The notes beneath the pieces were generated by a model. That model was not told where the DNA came from and did not search any database. It was given only the letters and a program-made list of their open reading frames with translations. From Carposina sasakii (Eukaryota > Arthropoda > Insecta > Lepidoptera > Carposinidae), in the NCBI GenBank assembly GCA_014607495.2, contig CP053157.1, positions 11,594,001-11,658,000 of the forward strand: a stretch of DNA of 64,000 bases, given 5' to 3'. Made by a program: the position numbers and the translations under genes. Below are positions 35,086-48,649 of the stretch, one piece after another (the first letter of the stretch is position 1; every line of letters begins with the position of its first letter).

Positions 35086-37305
35086 ATGGCTAATGACCAA
35101 GGTTTAGAAGAATTAGCTATCAAGCTATTCAACATAGATGCAGTGAAATTTGGTGATTTTATGACTAAAAGTGGTATAAATACACCGGTATATTTCGACC
35201 TAAGAGTTATTGTGAGCTATCCAGATGTTATGGTACAGTATATTATACGATATCTAATAGTTTAAAAAAATTCAAATCTATAATATGATAAAATCTATTG
35301 AATCTGTGTCCAGACCGATTTATCATTATGACCTTATCTAAGCACAATTTCCGTGCCTTCAAAGAATTTTGTCACGCTTATTATTAGAATAATAAATAAC
35401 TCATAGGTAACATAAAGTAGCGGTATGTTCCAATTGTAATAATATTGTCAGTCAGTGCTTAATGTAATACCTATCTTCATACTTCAAATTCTGTTTTTCT
35501 ATGAGTTTTAATGCTTCACAGTCGCTAGTTAGGTCCCCCGGGATTTTCTATGCTATGTTATGCATTTTTCTGGTCGCCTCTGTTGATCCTGGCTCACAGG
35601 ATTTGCAGAGGCGGGAATGAGTGGCGGGCCAATCCCCGTAATATGATAAAATATGTAATTGATATTGTGATTTCTTTACAGGAATTGATCACAACCCTTT
35701 TGTACGAGTTTGCAGTAAAAGATAGTGAGTATGACCATTTGTGTGGTGTGCCTTACACTGCCCTGCCAGTAGCTACCCTCCTCAGCCTTATTGCTAAGAA
35801 ACCAATGCTTATGAGGCGCAAAGAGGCTAAGGCATATGGTACAAAAAAAATGATTGAAGGCCATTATAAACCTGGTCAAAACATGTCTTATAGTTGAGGA
35901 TGTCGTCACGTCTGGCTCTAGTGTACTGGAGACAGTTAAGGACTTGCACAATGAAGGCCTAATCACTAAAGAAGCAGTCATTATCCTTGATAGAGAACAA
36001 GGCGGAAAGGAAAACCTTGAAAACCACAATGTACAAATGAAAGCCCTTTTCACAATGTCCTTGTTACTAGAAATATTAGTCAAACATGAGAAAATTACCA
36101 GTGAAATAGCTGAGAAAGTCAAGCAATACCTCAAAGAAGCCAAAGCCCCTCAAAATGGTATTGGTAAGTTGGCATCCTTGTTTACTTAAATAACCTTAAA
36201 GTTTTTTATATGTATAAATAGTGTAATAATCTTTACTGTAAAACATTGTATTTATAACTTTACAGATAAAACACCTGATAGATCTTTACTACCGTTTGAA
36301 GAGAGAGCCGAGCTATCTTCCAATCCAGTAGCGCATCAGCTCTTCAACATAATGTCAACTAAGAAAACCAATCTCTGTTTATCTATAGACTTAACGACAA
36401 CCACAGAAATACTAGATCTACTAGACAAAGTTGGGGAACACATATGTCTGGTCAAAACTCATGTTGACATAATTGAGGACTTTACACCGGAATTTGTAAT
36501 AAGACTCAAGCAAATTGCAGATAGATATAACTTCATGATTCTGGAAGATAGAAAATATGCTGATATCGGAAACACAGTGTCCCTGCAGTATGAGAAAGGG
36601 CTGTACAAAGTAGGGTCATGGGCTGATTGTGTAACAGTACACTCCATACCTGGTGAGGGAATACTGAAGGCACTAAATGCTAGTACAACGGGTACTAATA
36701 AAGGCATATTTTTGCTCGCAGAAATGAGTTCAGAGGTAATTATTACATCATGGTTGTGTTACTAGGCCAAAGTTTTAAGAATTGAAACTTAAAACTTTGG
36801 CTTTACATTTCTATGTAAGACAGTCTTACTATAAATTATTTTTCTTGGAACTTTCCTGGTCATTTTTTATTTTTATTTTTAGAAATGTAATTTTTTTCGT
36901 TTGCATGTTAATTACATAATAATAATATTAAGCTTTTATTCAAGTTTAAATCAATATTCGTAAATTCTACAGGGAAATCTCATCACACCAGACTATGCAG
37001 ATGCAACCGTCAAAATGGCTGAAAAATATTTAGGGTTGATAACTGGATTTGTCTGCCAGAACAAGAAAACCTTCAAGGATCCTGGACTCATTCAGCTCAC
37101 TCCAGGAGTCAAGCTGGAGAGCAGTAAAGATGACCTGGGCCAGGTATACAACACTCCAGATAAGGTTATTGTGGAAAACGGAGCTGATATTGTAGTAGTT
37201 GGAAGAGGCATTGTTGCTGCAAAGAACCCGGAGGCAGAAGCTATTCTCTACAAGGACACTTTGTGGAAGTGTTATTCTAAACGCGTGTCTGGCAAAATTG
37301 AATAG
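35086..37305 (+). pseudogene. UMPS: UMP synthase copy 3, frameshifted and cut off from its flank
   Basis: Exons 35086-35232, 35682-36163, 36266-36735 and 36973-37305. The hAT target duplication recreated ATG GCT AA, so the coding start is intact, but the natural upstream flank is now beyond 2.9 kb of transposon. Exon 2 has one extra A in the AAAA run near 35878 (482 instead of 481 bases), which shifts the frame just before the PRPP motif and stops translation shortly after. The OMPDC exons are undamaged. Either a real mutation or a homopolymer error in assembly would explain the extra A. Confidence 0.85.
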
Positions 37306-37399
37306 AAAAATAATTGAAACCATGAACATATAAAGACTAACGGACAGTGTTAATTCATAGTAAGCTTGGTAATGAAATTCCATGGAGTAGGGATGTGTA

Positions 37400-38904
37400 T
37401 TGACGCGTTATCCACCCACACATACAAACCATAGTAAGCTTGGGGCGCCTACTAGAAAATACGCATTAATGCGCAATACGCCGCCATTGCGATGCTTCAA
37501 TCTGTGCATTGACAGCATTATATCCATTGAAGGCCTAATCACTAAAGAAGCAGTCATTATCCTTGATAGAGAACAAGGCGGAAAGGAAAACCTTGAAAAC
37601 CACAGTGTACAAATGAAAGCCCTTTTCACAATGTCCTTGTTAATAGAAATATTAGTCAAACATGAGAAAATTACCAGTGAAATAGCTGAGAAAGTCAAGC
37701 AATACCTCAAAGAAGCCAAAGCCCCTCAAAATGGTATTGGTAAGTTGGCATCCTTGTTTACTTAAATAACCTTAAAGTTTTTTATATGTATAAATAGTGT
37801 AATAATCTTTACTGTAAAACATTGTATTTATAACTTTACAGATAAAACACCTGATAGATCTTTACTACCGTTTGAAGAGAGAGCCGAGCTATCTTCCAAT
37901 CCAGTAGCGCATCAGCTCTTCAACATGATGTCAACTAAGAAAACCAATCTCTGTTTATCTATAGACTTAACGATAACCACAGAAATACTAGATCTTAGTA
38001 GATCTAGTATTTCTTTGTCTAGTGACAAAGTTGGGGAACACATATGTCTGGTCAAAACTCATGTTGACATAATTGAGGACTTTACACCGGAATTTGTAAT
38101 AAGACTCAAGCAAATTGCAGATAGATATAACTTCATGATTCTGGAAGATAGAAAATATGCTGATATCGGAAACACAGTGTCCCTGCAGTATGAGAAAGGG
38201 CTGTACAAAGTAGGGTCATGGGCTGATTGTGTAACAGTACACTCCATACCTGGTGAGGGAATACTGAAGGCACTAAATGCTAGTACAACGGGTACTAATA
38301 AAGGCATATTTTTGCTCGCAGAAATGAGTTCAGAGGTAATTATTACATCATGGTTGTGTTACTAGGCCAAAGTTTTAAGAATTGAAACTTAAAACTTTGG
38401 CTTTACATTTCTATGTAAGACAGTCTTACTATAAATTATTTTTCTTGGAACTTTCCTGGTGATTTTTTATTTTATTTTTAGAAATGTGATTTTTTTCGTT
38501 TGCATGTTAATTACATAATAATAATATTAAGCTTTTATTCAAGTTTAAGTCAATATTCGTAAATTCTACAGGGAAATCTCATCACACCAGACTATGCAGA
38601 TGCAACCGTCAAAATGGCTGAAAAATATTCAGGGTTGATAACTGGATTTGTCTGCCAGAACAAGAAAACCTTCAAGGATCCTGGACTCATTCAGCTCACT
38701 CCAGGAGTCAAGCTGGAGAGCAGTAAAGATGGCCTGGGCCAGGTATACAACACTCCAGATAAGGTTATTGTGGAAAACGGAGCTGATATTGTAGTAGTTG
38801 GAAGAGGCATTGTTGCTGCAAAGAACCCGGAGGCAGAAGCTATTCTCTACAAGGACACTTTGTGGAAGTGTTATTCTAAACGCGTGTCTGGCAAAATTGA
38901 ATAG
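37400..38904 (+). CDS. 5'-truncated UMPS, unit 3 copy P1: possible chimeric OMPDC
   Basis: Short spacer upstream. Exons 37400-37739, 37842-38335 and 38572-38904 remain open (388 aa). It combines the 24-bp insertion and the S/G exon 4, the same haplotype as copy 1B. Intron 3 here has the GGTGATTTTTTATTTTATTTTTAG variant also seen in the unit 4 full gene. Confidence 0.55.
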
Positions 38905-39017
38905 AAAAATAATTGAAACCATGAACATATAAAGACTAACGGACAGTGTTGTCAATACACAGAGTTAAACATTCATAGTAAGCTTGGTAATGAAATTCCA
39001 TGGAGTAGGGATGTGTA

Positions 39018-40498
39018 TTGACGCGTTATCCACCCACACATACAAACCATAGTAAGCTTGGGGCGCCTACTAGAAAATACGCATACATGCGCAATACGCC
39101 GCCATTGCGATGCTTCAATCTGTGCATTGACAGCATTATATCCATTGAAGGCCTAATCACTAAAGAAGCAGTCATTATCCTTGATAGAGAACAAGGCGGA
39201 AAGGAAAACCTTGAAAACCACAGTGTACAAATGAAAGCCCTTTTCACAATGTCCTTGTTAATAGAAATATTAGTCAAACATGAGAAAATTACCAGTGAAA
39301 TAGCTGAGAAAGTCAAGCAATACCTCAAAGAAGCCAAAGCCCTCAAAATGGTATTGGTAAGTTGGCATCCTTGTTTACTTAAATAACCTTAAAGTTTTTT
39401 ATATGTATAAATAGTGTAATAATCTTTACTGTAAAACATTGTATTTATAACTTTACAGATAAAACACCTGATAGATCTTTACTACCGTTTGAAGAGAGAG
39501 CCGAGCTATCTTCCAATCCAGTAGCGCATCAGCTCTTCAACATAATGTCAACTAAGAAAACCAATCTCTGTTTATCTATAGACTTAACGACAACCACAGA
39601 AATACTAGATCTACTAGACAAAGTTGGGGAACACATATGTCTGGTCAAAACTCATGTTGACATAATTGAGGACTTTACACCGGAATTTGTAATAAGACTC
39701 AAGCAAATTGCAGATAGATATAACTTCATGATTCTGGAAGATAGAAAATATGCTGATATCGGAAACACAGTGTCCCTGCAGTATGAGAAAGGGCTGTACA
39801 AAGTAGGGTCATGGGCTGATTGTGTAACAGTACACTCCATACCTGGTGAGGGAATACTGAAGGCACTAAATGCTAGTACAACGGGTACTAATAAAGGCAT
39901 ATTTTTGCTCGCAGAAATGAGTTCAGAGGTAATTATTACATCATGGTTGTGTTACTAGGCCAAAGTTTTAAGAATTGAAACTTAAAACTTTGGCTTTACA
40001 TTTCTATGTAAGACAGTCTTACTATAAATTATTTTTCTTGGAACTTTCCTGGTCATTTTTTATTTTTATTTTTAGAAATGTAATTTTTTTCGTTTGCATG
40101 TTAATTACATAATAATAATATTAAGCTTTTATTCAAGTTTAAATCAATATTCGTAAATTCTACAGGGAAATCTCATCACACCAGACTATGCAGATGCAAC
40201 CGTCAAAATGGCTGAAAAATATTTAGGGTTGATAACTGGATTTGTCTGCCAGAACAAGAAAACCTTCAAGGATCCTGGACTCATTCAGCTCACTCCAGGA
40301 GTCAAGCTGGAGAGCAGTAAAGATGACCTGGGCCAGGTATACAACACTCCAGATAAGGTTATTGTGGAAAACGGAGCTGATATTGTAGTAGTTGGAAGAG
40401 GCATTGTTGCTGCAAAGAACCCGGAGGCAGAAGCTATTCTCTACAAGGACACTTTGTGGAAGTGTTATTCTAAACGCGTGTCTGGCAAAATTGAATAG
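39018..40498 (+). pseudogene. 5'-truncated UMPS, unit 3 copy P2 (frameshift in exon 2 part)
   Basis: Long spacer upstream. Exons 39018-39356, 39459-39928 and 40166-40498. One C is missing from the CCCC run near 39341, so the chimeric frame opened by the spacer ATG no longer joins exon 3 in phase. Exon 3 lacks the 24-bp insertion and exon 4 is the L/D variant, complete to the natural UMPS stop. Confidence 0.65.
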
Positions 40499-40592
40499 AA
40501 AAATAATTGAAACCATGAACATATAAAGACTAACGGACAGTGTTAATTCATAGTAAGCTTGGTAATGAAATTCCATGGAGTAGGGATGTGTA

Positions 40593-42098
40593 TTGACGCG
40601 TTATCCACCCACACATACAAACCATAGTAAGCTTGGGGCGCCTACTAGAAAATACGCATTAATGCGCAATACGCCGCCATTGCGATGCTTCAATCTGTGC
40701 ATTGACAGCATTATATCCATTGAAGGCCTAATCACTAAAGAAGCAGTCATTATCCTTGATAGAGAACAAGGCGGAAAGGAAAACCTTGAAAACCACAGTG
40801 TACAAATGAAAGCCCTTTTCACAATGTCCTTGTTAATAGAAATATTAGTCAAACATGAGAAAATTACCAGTGAAATAGCTGAGAAAGTCAAGCAATACCT
40901 CAAAGAAGCCAAAGCCCCTCAAAATGGTATTGGTAAGTTGGCATCCTTGTTTACTTAAATAACCTTAAAGTTTTTTATATGTATAAATAGTGTAATAATC
41001 TTTACTGTAAAACATTGTATTTATAACTTTACAGATAAAACACCTGATAGATCTTTACTACCGTTTGAAGAGAGAGCCGAGCTATCTTCCAATCCAGTAG
41101 CGCATCAGCTCTTCAACATGATGTCAACTAAGAAAACCAATCTCTGTTTATCTATAGACTTAACGATAACCACAGAAATACTAGATCTTAGTAGATCTAG
41201 TATTTCTTTGTCTAGTGACAAAGTTGGGGAACACATATGTCTGGTCAAAACTCATGTTGACATAATTGAGGACTTTACACCGGAATTTGTAATAAGACTC
41301 AAGCAAATTGCAGATAGATATAACTTCATGATTCTGGAAGATAGAAAATATGCTGATATCGGAAACACAGTGTCCCTGCAGTATGAGAAAGGGCTGTACA
41401 AAGTAGGGTCATGGGCTGATTGTGTAACAGTACACTCCATACCTGGTGAGGGAATACTGAAGGCACTAAATGCTAGTACAACGGGTACTAATAAAGGCAT
41501 ATTTTTGCTCGCAGAAATGAGTTCAGAGGTAATTATTACATCATGGTTGTGTTACTAGGCCAAAGTTTTAAGAATTGAAACTTAAAACTTTGGCTTTACA
41601 TTTCTATGTAAGACAGTCTTACTATAAATTATTTTTCTTGGAACTTTCCTGGTCATTTTTTATTTTTATTTTTAGAAATGTAATTTTTTTCGTTTGCATG
41701 TTAATTACATAATAATAATATTAAGCTTTTATTCAAGTTTAAATCAATATTCGTAAATTCTACAGGGAAATCTCATCACACCAGACTATGCAGATGCAAC
41801 CGTCAAAATGGCTGAAAAATATTTAGGGTTGATAACTGGATTTGTCTGCCAGAACAAGAAAACCTTCAAGGATCCTGGACTCATTCAGCTCACTCCAGGA
41901 GTCAAGCTGGAGAGCAGTAAAGATGACCTGGGCCAGGTATACAACACTCCAGATAAGGTTATTGTGGAAAACGGAGCTGATATTGTAGTAGTTGGAAGAG
42001 GCATTGTTGCTGCAAAGAACCCGGAGGCAGAAGCTATTCTCTACAAGGACACTTTGTGGAAGTGTTATTCTAAACGCGTGTCTGGCAAAATTGAATAG
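40593..42098 (+). CDS. 5'-truncated UMPS, unit 3 copy P3: possible chimeric OMPDC
   Basis: Short spacer. Exons 40593-40932, 41035-41528 and 41766-42098 give 388 aa. It pairs the 24-bp insertion in exon 3 with the L/D exon 4, a recombinant haplotype not present in units 1 or 2. Confidence 0.55.
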
Positions 42099-42192
42099 AA
42101 AAATAATTGAAACCATGAACATATAAAGACTAACGGACAGTGTTAATTCATAGTAAGCTTGGTAATGAAATTCCATGGAGTAGGGATGTGTA

Positions 42193-43697
42193 TTGACGCG
42201 TTATCCACCCACACATACAAACCATAGTAAGCTTGGGGCGCCTACTAGAAAATACGCATTAATGCGCAATACGCCGCCATTGCGATGCTTCAATCTGTGC
42301 ATTGACAGCATTATATCCATTGAAGGCCTAATCACTAAAGAAGCAGTCATTATCCTTGATAGAGAACAAGGCGGAAAGGAAAACCTTGAAAACCACAGTG
42401 TACAAATGAAAGCCCTTTTCACAATGTCCTTGTTAATAGAAATATTAGTCAAACATGAGAAAATTACCAGTGAAATAGCTGAGAAAGTCAAGCAATACCT
42501 CAAAGAAGCCAAAGCCCCTCAAAATGGTATTGGTAAGTTGGCATCCTTGTTTACTTAAATAACCTTAAAGTTTTTTATATGTATAAATAGTGTAATAATC
42601 TTTACTGTAAAACATTGTATTTATAACTTTACAGATAAAACACCTGATAGATCTTTACTACCGTTTGAAGAGAGAGCCGAGCTATCTTCCAATCCAGTAG
42701 CGCATCAGCTCTTCAACATGATGTCAACTAAGAAAACCAATCTCTGTTTATCTATAGACTTAACGATAACCACAGAAATACTAGATCTTAGTAGATCTAG
42801 TATTTCTTTGTCTAGTGACAAAGTTGGGGAACACATATGTCTGGTCAAAACTCATGTTGACATAATTGAGGACTTTACACCGGAATTTGTAATAAGACTC
42901 AAGCAAATTGCAGATAGATATAACTTCATGATTCTGGAAGATAGAAAATATGCTGATATCGGAAACACAGTGTCCCTGCAGTATGAGAAAGGGCTGTACA
43001 AAGTAGGGTCATGGGCTGATTGTGTAACAGTACACTCCATACCTGGTGAGGGAATACTGAAGGCACTAAATGCTAGTACAACGGGTACTAATAAAGGCAT
43101 ATTTTTGCTCGCAGAAATGAGTTCAGAGGTAATTATTACATCATGGTTGTGTTACTAGGCCAAAGTTTTAAGAATTGAAACTTAAAACTTTGGCTTTACA
43201 TTTCTATGTAAGACAGTCTTACTATAAATTATTTTTCTTGGAACTTTCCTGGTGATTTTTTATTTTATTTTTAGAAATGTGATTTTTTTCGTTTGCATGT
43301 TAATTACATAATAATAATATTAAGCTTTTATTCAAGTTTAAGTCAATATTCGTAAATTCTACAGGGAAATCTCATCACACCAGACTATGCAGATGCAACC
43401 GTCAAAATGGCTGAAAAATATTCAGGGTTGATAACTGGATTTGTCTGCCAGAACAAGAAAACCTTCAAGGATCCTGGACTCATTCAGCTCACTCCAGGAG
43501 TCAAGCTGGAGAGCAGTAAAGATGGCCTGGGCCAGGTATACAACACTCCAGATAAGGTTATTGTGGAAAACGGAGCTGATATTGTAGTAGTTGGAAGAGG
43601 CATTGTTGCTGCAAAGAACCCGGAGGCAGAAGCTATTCTCTACAAGGACACTTTGTGGAAGTGTTATTCTAAACGCGTGTCTGGCAAAATTGAATAG
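42193..43697 (+). CDS. 5'-truncated UMPS, unit 3 copy P4: possible chimeric OMPDC
   Basis: Short spacer. Exons 42193-42532, 42635-43128 and 43365-43697 give 388 aa. Insertion plus S/G exon 4, as P1, including the same intron 3 variant. Confidence 0.55.
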
Positions 43698-43810
43698 AAA
43701 AATAATTGAAACCATGAACATATAAAGACTAACGGACAGTGTTGTCAATACACAGAGTTAAACATTCATAGTAAGCTTGGTAATGAAATTCCATGGAGTA
43801 GGGATGTGTA

Positions 43811-45292
43811 TTGACGCGTTATCCACCCACACATACAAACCATAGTAAGCTTGGGGCGCCTACTAGAAAATACGCATACATGCGCAATACGCCGCCATTG
43901 CGATGCTTCAATCTGTGCATTGACAGCATTATATCCATTGAAGGCCTAATCACTAAAGAAGCAGTCATTATCCTTGATAGAGAACAAGGCGGAAAGGAAA
44001 ACCTTGAAAACCACAGTGTACAAATGAAAGCCCTTTTCACAATGTCCTTGTTAATAGAAATATTAGTCAAACATGAGAAAATTACCAGTGAAATAGCTGA
44101 GAAAGTCAAGCAATACCTCAAAGAAGCCAAAGCCCCTCAAAATGGTATTGGTAAGTTGGCATCCTTGTTTACTTAAATAACCTTAAAGTTTTTTATATGT
44201 ATAAATAGTGTAATAATCTTTACTGTAAAACATTGTATTTATAACTTTACAGATAAAACACCTGATAGATCTTTACTACCGTTTGAAGAGAGAGCCGAGC
44301 TATCTTCCAATCCAGTAGCGCATCAGCTCTTCAACATAATGTCAACTAAGAAAACCAATCTCTGTTTATCTATAGACTTAACGACAACCACAGAAATACT
44401 AGATCTACTAGACAAAGTTGGGGAACACATATGTCTGGTCAAAACTCATGTTGACATAATTGAGGACTTTACACCGGAATTTGTAATAAGACTCAAGCAA
44501 ATTGCAGATAGATATAACTTCATGATTCTGGAAGATAGAAAATATGCTGATATCGGAAACACAGTGTCCCTGCAGTATGAGAAAGGGCTGTACAAAGTAG
44601 GGTCATGGGCTGATTGTGTAACAGTACACTCCATACCTGGTGAGGGAATACTGAAGGCACTAAATGCTAGTACAACGGGTACTAATAAAGGCATATTTTT
44701 GCTCGCAGAAATGAGTTCAGAGGTAATTATTACATCATGGTTGTGTTACTAGGCCAAAGTTTTAAGAATTGAAACTTAAAACTTTGGCTTTACATTTCTA
44801 TGTAAGACAGTCTTACTATAAATTATTTTTCTTGGAACTTTCCTGGTCATTTTTTATTTTTATTTTTAGAAATGTAATTTTTTTCGTTTGCATGTTAATT
44901 ACATAATAATAATATTAAGCTTTTATTCAAGTTTAAATCAATATTCGTAAATTCTACAGGGAAATCTCATCACACCAGACTATGCAGATGCAACCGTCAA
45001 AATGGCTGAAAAATATTTAGGGTTGATAACTGGATTTGTCTGCCAGAACAAGAAAACCTTCAAGGATCCTGGACTCATTCAGCTCACTCCAGGAGTCAAG
45101 CTGGAGAGCAGTAAAGATGACCTGGGCCAGGTATACAACACTCCAGATAAGGTTATTGTGGAAAACGGAGCTGATATTGTAGTAGTTGGAAGAGGCATTG
45201 TTGCTGCAAAGAACCCGGAGGCAGAAGCTATTCTCTACAAGGACACTTTGTGGAAGTGTTATTCTAAACGCGTGTCTGGCAAAATTGAATAG
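43811..45292 (+). CDS. 5'-truncated UMPS, unit 3 copy P5: possible chimeric OMPDC
   Basis: Long spacer. Exons 43811-44150, 44253-44722 and 44960-45292 give 380 aa without the 8-residue insertion. Its OMPDC part matches the full-length enzyme, so of all truncated copies this haplotype is the best candidate for an active decarboxylase, if expressed. Confidence 0.55.
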
Positions 45293-45405
45293 AAAAATAA
45301 TTGAAACCATGAACATATAAAGACTAACGGACAGTGTTGTCAATACACAGAGTTAAACATTCATAGTAAGCTTGGTAATGAAATTCCATGGAGTAGGGAT
45401 GTGTA

Positions 45406-46911
45406 TTGACGCGTTATCCACCCACACATACAAACCATAGTAAGCTTGGGGCGCCTACTAGAAAATACGCATACATGCGCAATACGCCGCCATTGCGATG
45501 CTTCAATCTGTGCATTGACAGCATTATATCCATTGAAGGCCTAATCACTAAAGAAGCAGTCATTATCCTTGATAGAGAACAAGGCGGAAAGGAAAACCTT
45601 GAAAACCACAGTGTACAAATGAAAGCCCTTTTCACAATGTCCTTGTTAATAGAAATATTAGTCAAACATGAGAAAATTACCAGTGAAATAGCTGAGAAAG
45701 TCAAGCAATACCTCAAAGAAGCCAAAGCCCCTCAAAATGGTATTGGTAAGTTGGCATCCTTGTTTACTTAAATAACCTTAAAGTTTTTTATATGTATAAA
45801 TAGTGTAATAATCTTTACTGTAAAACATTGTATTTATAACTTTACAGATAAAACACCTGATAGATCTTTACTACCGTTTGAAGAGAGAGCCGAGCTATCT
45901 TCCAATCCAGTAGCGCATCAGCTCTTCAACATGATGTCAACTAAGAAAACCAATCTCTGTTTATCTATAGACTTAACGATAACCACAGAAATACTAGATC
46001 TTAGTAGATCTAGTATTTCTTTGTCTAGTGACAAAGTTGGGGAACACATATGTCTGGTCAAAACTCATGTTGACATAATTGAGGACTTTACACCGGAATT
46101 TGTAATAAGACTCAAGCAAATTGCAGATAGATATAACTTCATGATTCTGGAAGATAGAAAATATGCTGATATCGGAAACACAGTGTCCCTGCAGTATGAG
46201 AAAGGGCTGTACAAAGTAGGGTCATGGGCTGATTGTGTAACAGTACACTCCATACCTGGTGAGGGAATACTGAAGGCACTAAATGCTAGTACAACGGGTA
46301 CTAATAAAGGCATATTTTTGCTCGCAGAAATGAGTTCAGAGGTAATTATTACATCATGGTTGTGTTACTAGGCCAAAGTTTTAAGAATTGAAACTTAAAA
46401 CTTTGGCTTTACATTTCTATGTAAGACAGTCTTACTATAAATTATTTTTCTTGGAACTTTCCTGGTCATTTTTTATTTTTATTTTTAGAAATGTAATTTT
46501 TTTCGTTTGCATGTTAATTACATAAGAATAATATTAAGCTTTTATTCAAGTTTAAATCAATATTCGTAAATTCTACAGGGAAATCTCATCACACCAGACT
46601 ATGCAGATGCAACCGTCAAAATGGCTGAAAAATATTTAGGGTTGATAACTGGATTTGTCTGCCAGAACAAGAAAACCTTCAAGGATCCTGGACTCATTCA
46701 GCTCACTCCAGGAGTCAAGCTGGAGAGCAGTAAAGATGACCTGGGCCAGGTATACAACACTCCAGATAAGGTTATTGTGGAAAACGGAGCTGATATTGTA
46801 GTAGTTGGAAGAGGCATTGTTGCTGCAAAGAACCCGGAGGCAGAAGCTATTCTCTACAAGGACACTTTGTGGAAGTGTTATTCTAAACGCGTGTCTGGCA
46901 AAATTGAATAG
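45406..46911 (+). CDS. 5'-truncated UMPS, unit 3 copy P6: possible chimeric OMPDC
   Basis: Long spacer on both sides. Exons 45406-45745, 45848-46341 and 46579-46911 give 388 aa, with the insertion-bearing exon 3 and L/D exon 4. Private change ATAAGAATAATATT in intron 3 near 46524. Confidence 0.55.
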
Positions 46912-47024
46912 AAAAATAATTGAAACCATGAACATATAAAGACTAACGGACAGTGTTGTCAATACACAGAGTTAAACATTCATAGTAAGCTTGGTAATGA
47001 AATTCCATGGAGTAGGGATGTGTA

Positions 47025-48453
47025 TTGACGCGTTATCCACCCACACATACAAACCATAGTAAGCTTGGGGCGCCTACTAGAAAATACGCATACATGCGCA
47101 ATACGCCGCCATTGCGATGCTTCAATCTGTGCATTGACAGCATTATATCCATTGAAGGCCTAATCACTAAAGAAGCAGTCATTATCCTTGATAGAGAACA
47201 AGGCGGAAAGGAAAACCTTGAAAACCACAGTGTACAAATGAAAGCCCTTTTCACAATGTCCTTGTTAATAGAAATATTAGTCAAACATGAGAAAATTACC
47301 AGTGAAATAGCTGAGAAAGTCAAGCAATACCTCAAAGAAGCCAAAGCCCCTCAAAATGGTATTGGTAAGTTGGCATCCTTGTTTACTTAAATAACCTTAA
47401 AGTTTTTTATATGTATAAATAGTGTAATAATCTTTACTGTAAAACATTGTATTTATAACTTTACAGATAAAACACCTGATAGATCTTTACTACCGTTTGA
47501 AGAGAGAGCCGAGCTATCTTCCAATCCAGTAGCGCATCAGCTCTTCAACATAATGTCAACTAAGAAAACCAATCTCTGTTTATCTATAGACTTAACGACA
47601 ACCACAGAAATACTAGATCTACTAGACAAAGTTGGGGAACACATATGTCTGGTCAAAACTCATGTTGACATAATTGAGGACTTTACACCGGAATTTGTAA
47701 TAAGACTCAAGCAAATTGCAGATAGATATAACTTCATGATTCTGGAAGATAGAAAATATGCTGATATCGGAAACACAGTGTCCCTGCAGTATGAGAAAGG
47801 GCTGTACAAAGTAGGGTCATGGGCTGATTGTGTAACAGTACACTCCATACCTGGTGAGGGAATACTGAAGGCACTAAATGCTAGTACAACGGGTACTAAT
47901 AAAGGCATATTTTTGCTCGCAGAAATGAGTTCAGAGGTAATTATTACATCATGGTTGTGTTACTAGGCCAAAGTTTTAAGAATTGAAACTTAAAACTTTG
48001 GCTTTACATTTCTATGTAAGACAGTCTTACTATAAATTATTTTTCTTGGAACTTTCCTGGTCAATTTTTTATTTTTTTTATTTTTAGAAATGTGATTTTT
48101 TTCGTTTGCATGTTAATTACATAACAATAATATTAAGCTTTTATTCAAGTTTAAATCAATATTCGTAAATTCTACAGGGAAATCTCATCACACCAGACTA
48201 TGCAGATGCAACCGTCAAAATGGCTGAAAAATATTTAGGGTTGATAACTGGATTTGTCTGCCAGAACAAGAAAACCTTCAAGGATCCTGGACTCATTCAG
48301 CTCACTCCAGGAGTCAAGCTGGAGAGCAGTAAAGATGACCTGGGCCAGGTATACAACACTCCAGATAAGGTTATTGTGGAAAACGGAGCTGATATTGTAG
48401 TAGTTTGGAAGAGGCATTGTTGCCAGTTGTTCAGATTGTCCAAAAATTCTTGA
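47025..48453 (+). pseudogene. UMPS truncated at both ends, unit 3 copy P7
   Basis: Exons 47025-47364, 47467-47936 and 48178-48453. Homology to exon 4 ends at 48423, the breakpoint also seen at 12180 and 24830. An extra T near 48402 shifts the frame before the VGRGI motif, so here even the phosphate-binding Arg is lost from the reading frame. Confidence 0.7.
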
Positions 48454-48511
48454 AAAAAATGATGTCGCCACAATCGCTTAGCTGGCAATACAATGCTACG
48501 ACCTCGAAACC
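48424..48511. other. Unit tail, 5' part, unit 3
   Basis: First 88 bases of the unit tail. Its last ten, CCTCGAAACC (48502-48511), are the left target duplication of the LINE that follows. The rest of the tail resumes at 53610. Confidence 0.6.
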
Positions 48512-48649
48512 GTTTTTTTTTTTTTTTCCTTGGCGGGAAGTTGACGAGCGGGAGCTTTAAATTTTTGCAAAGTTTTAAAATTCATTGTTTTATTATTTAT
48601 CCATATAAGTATAGTTTAAAAAAGTCGTATTTTATGGTGAACAGCTAAT

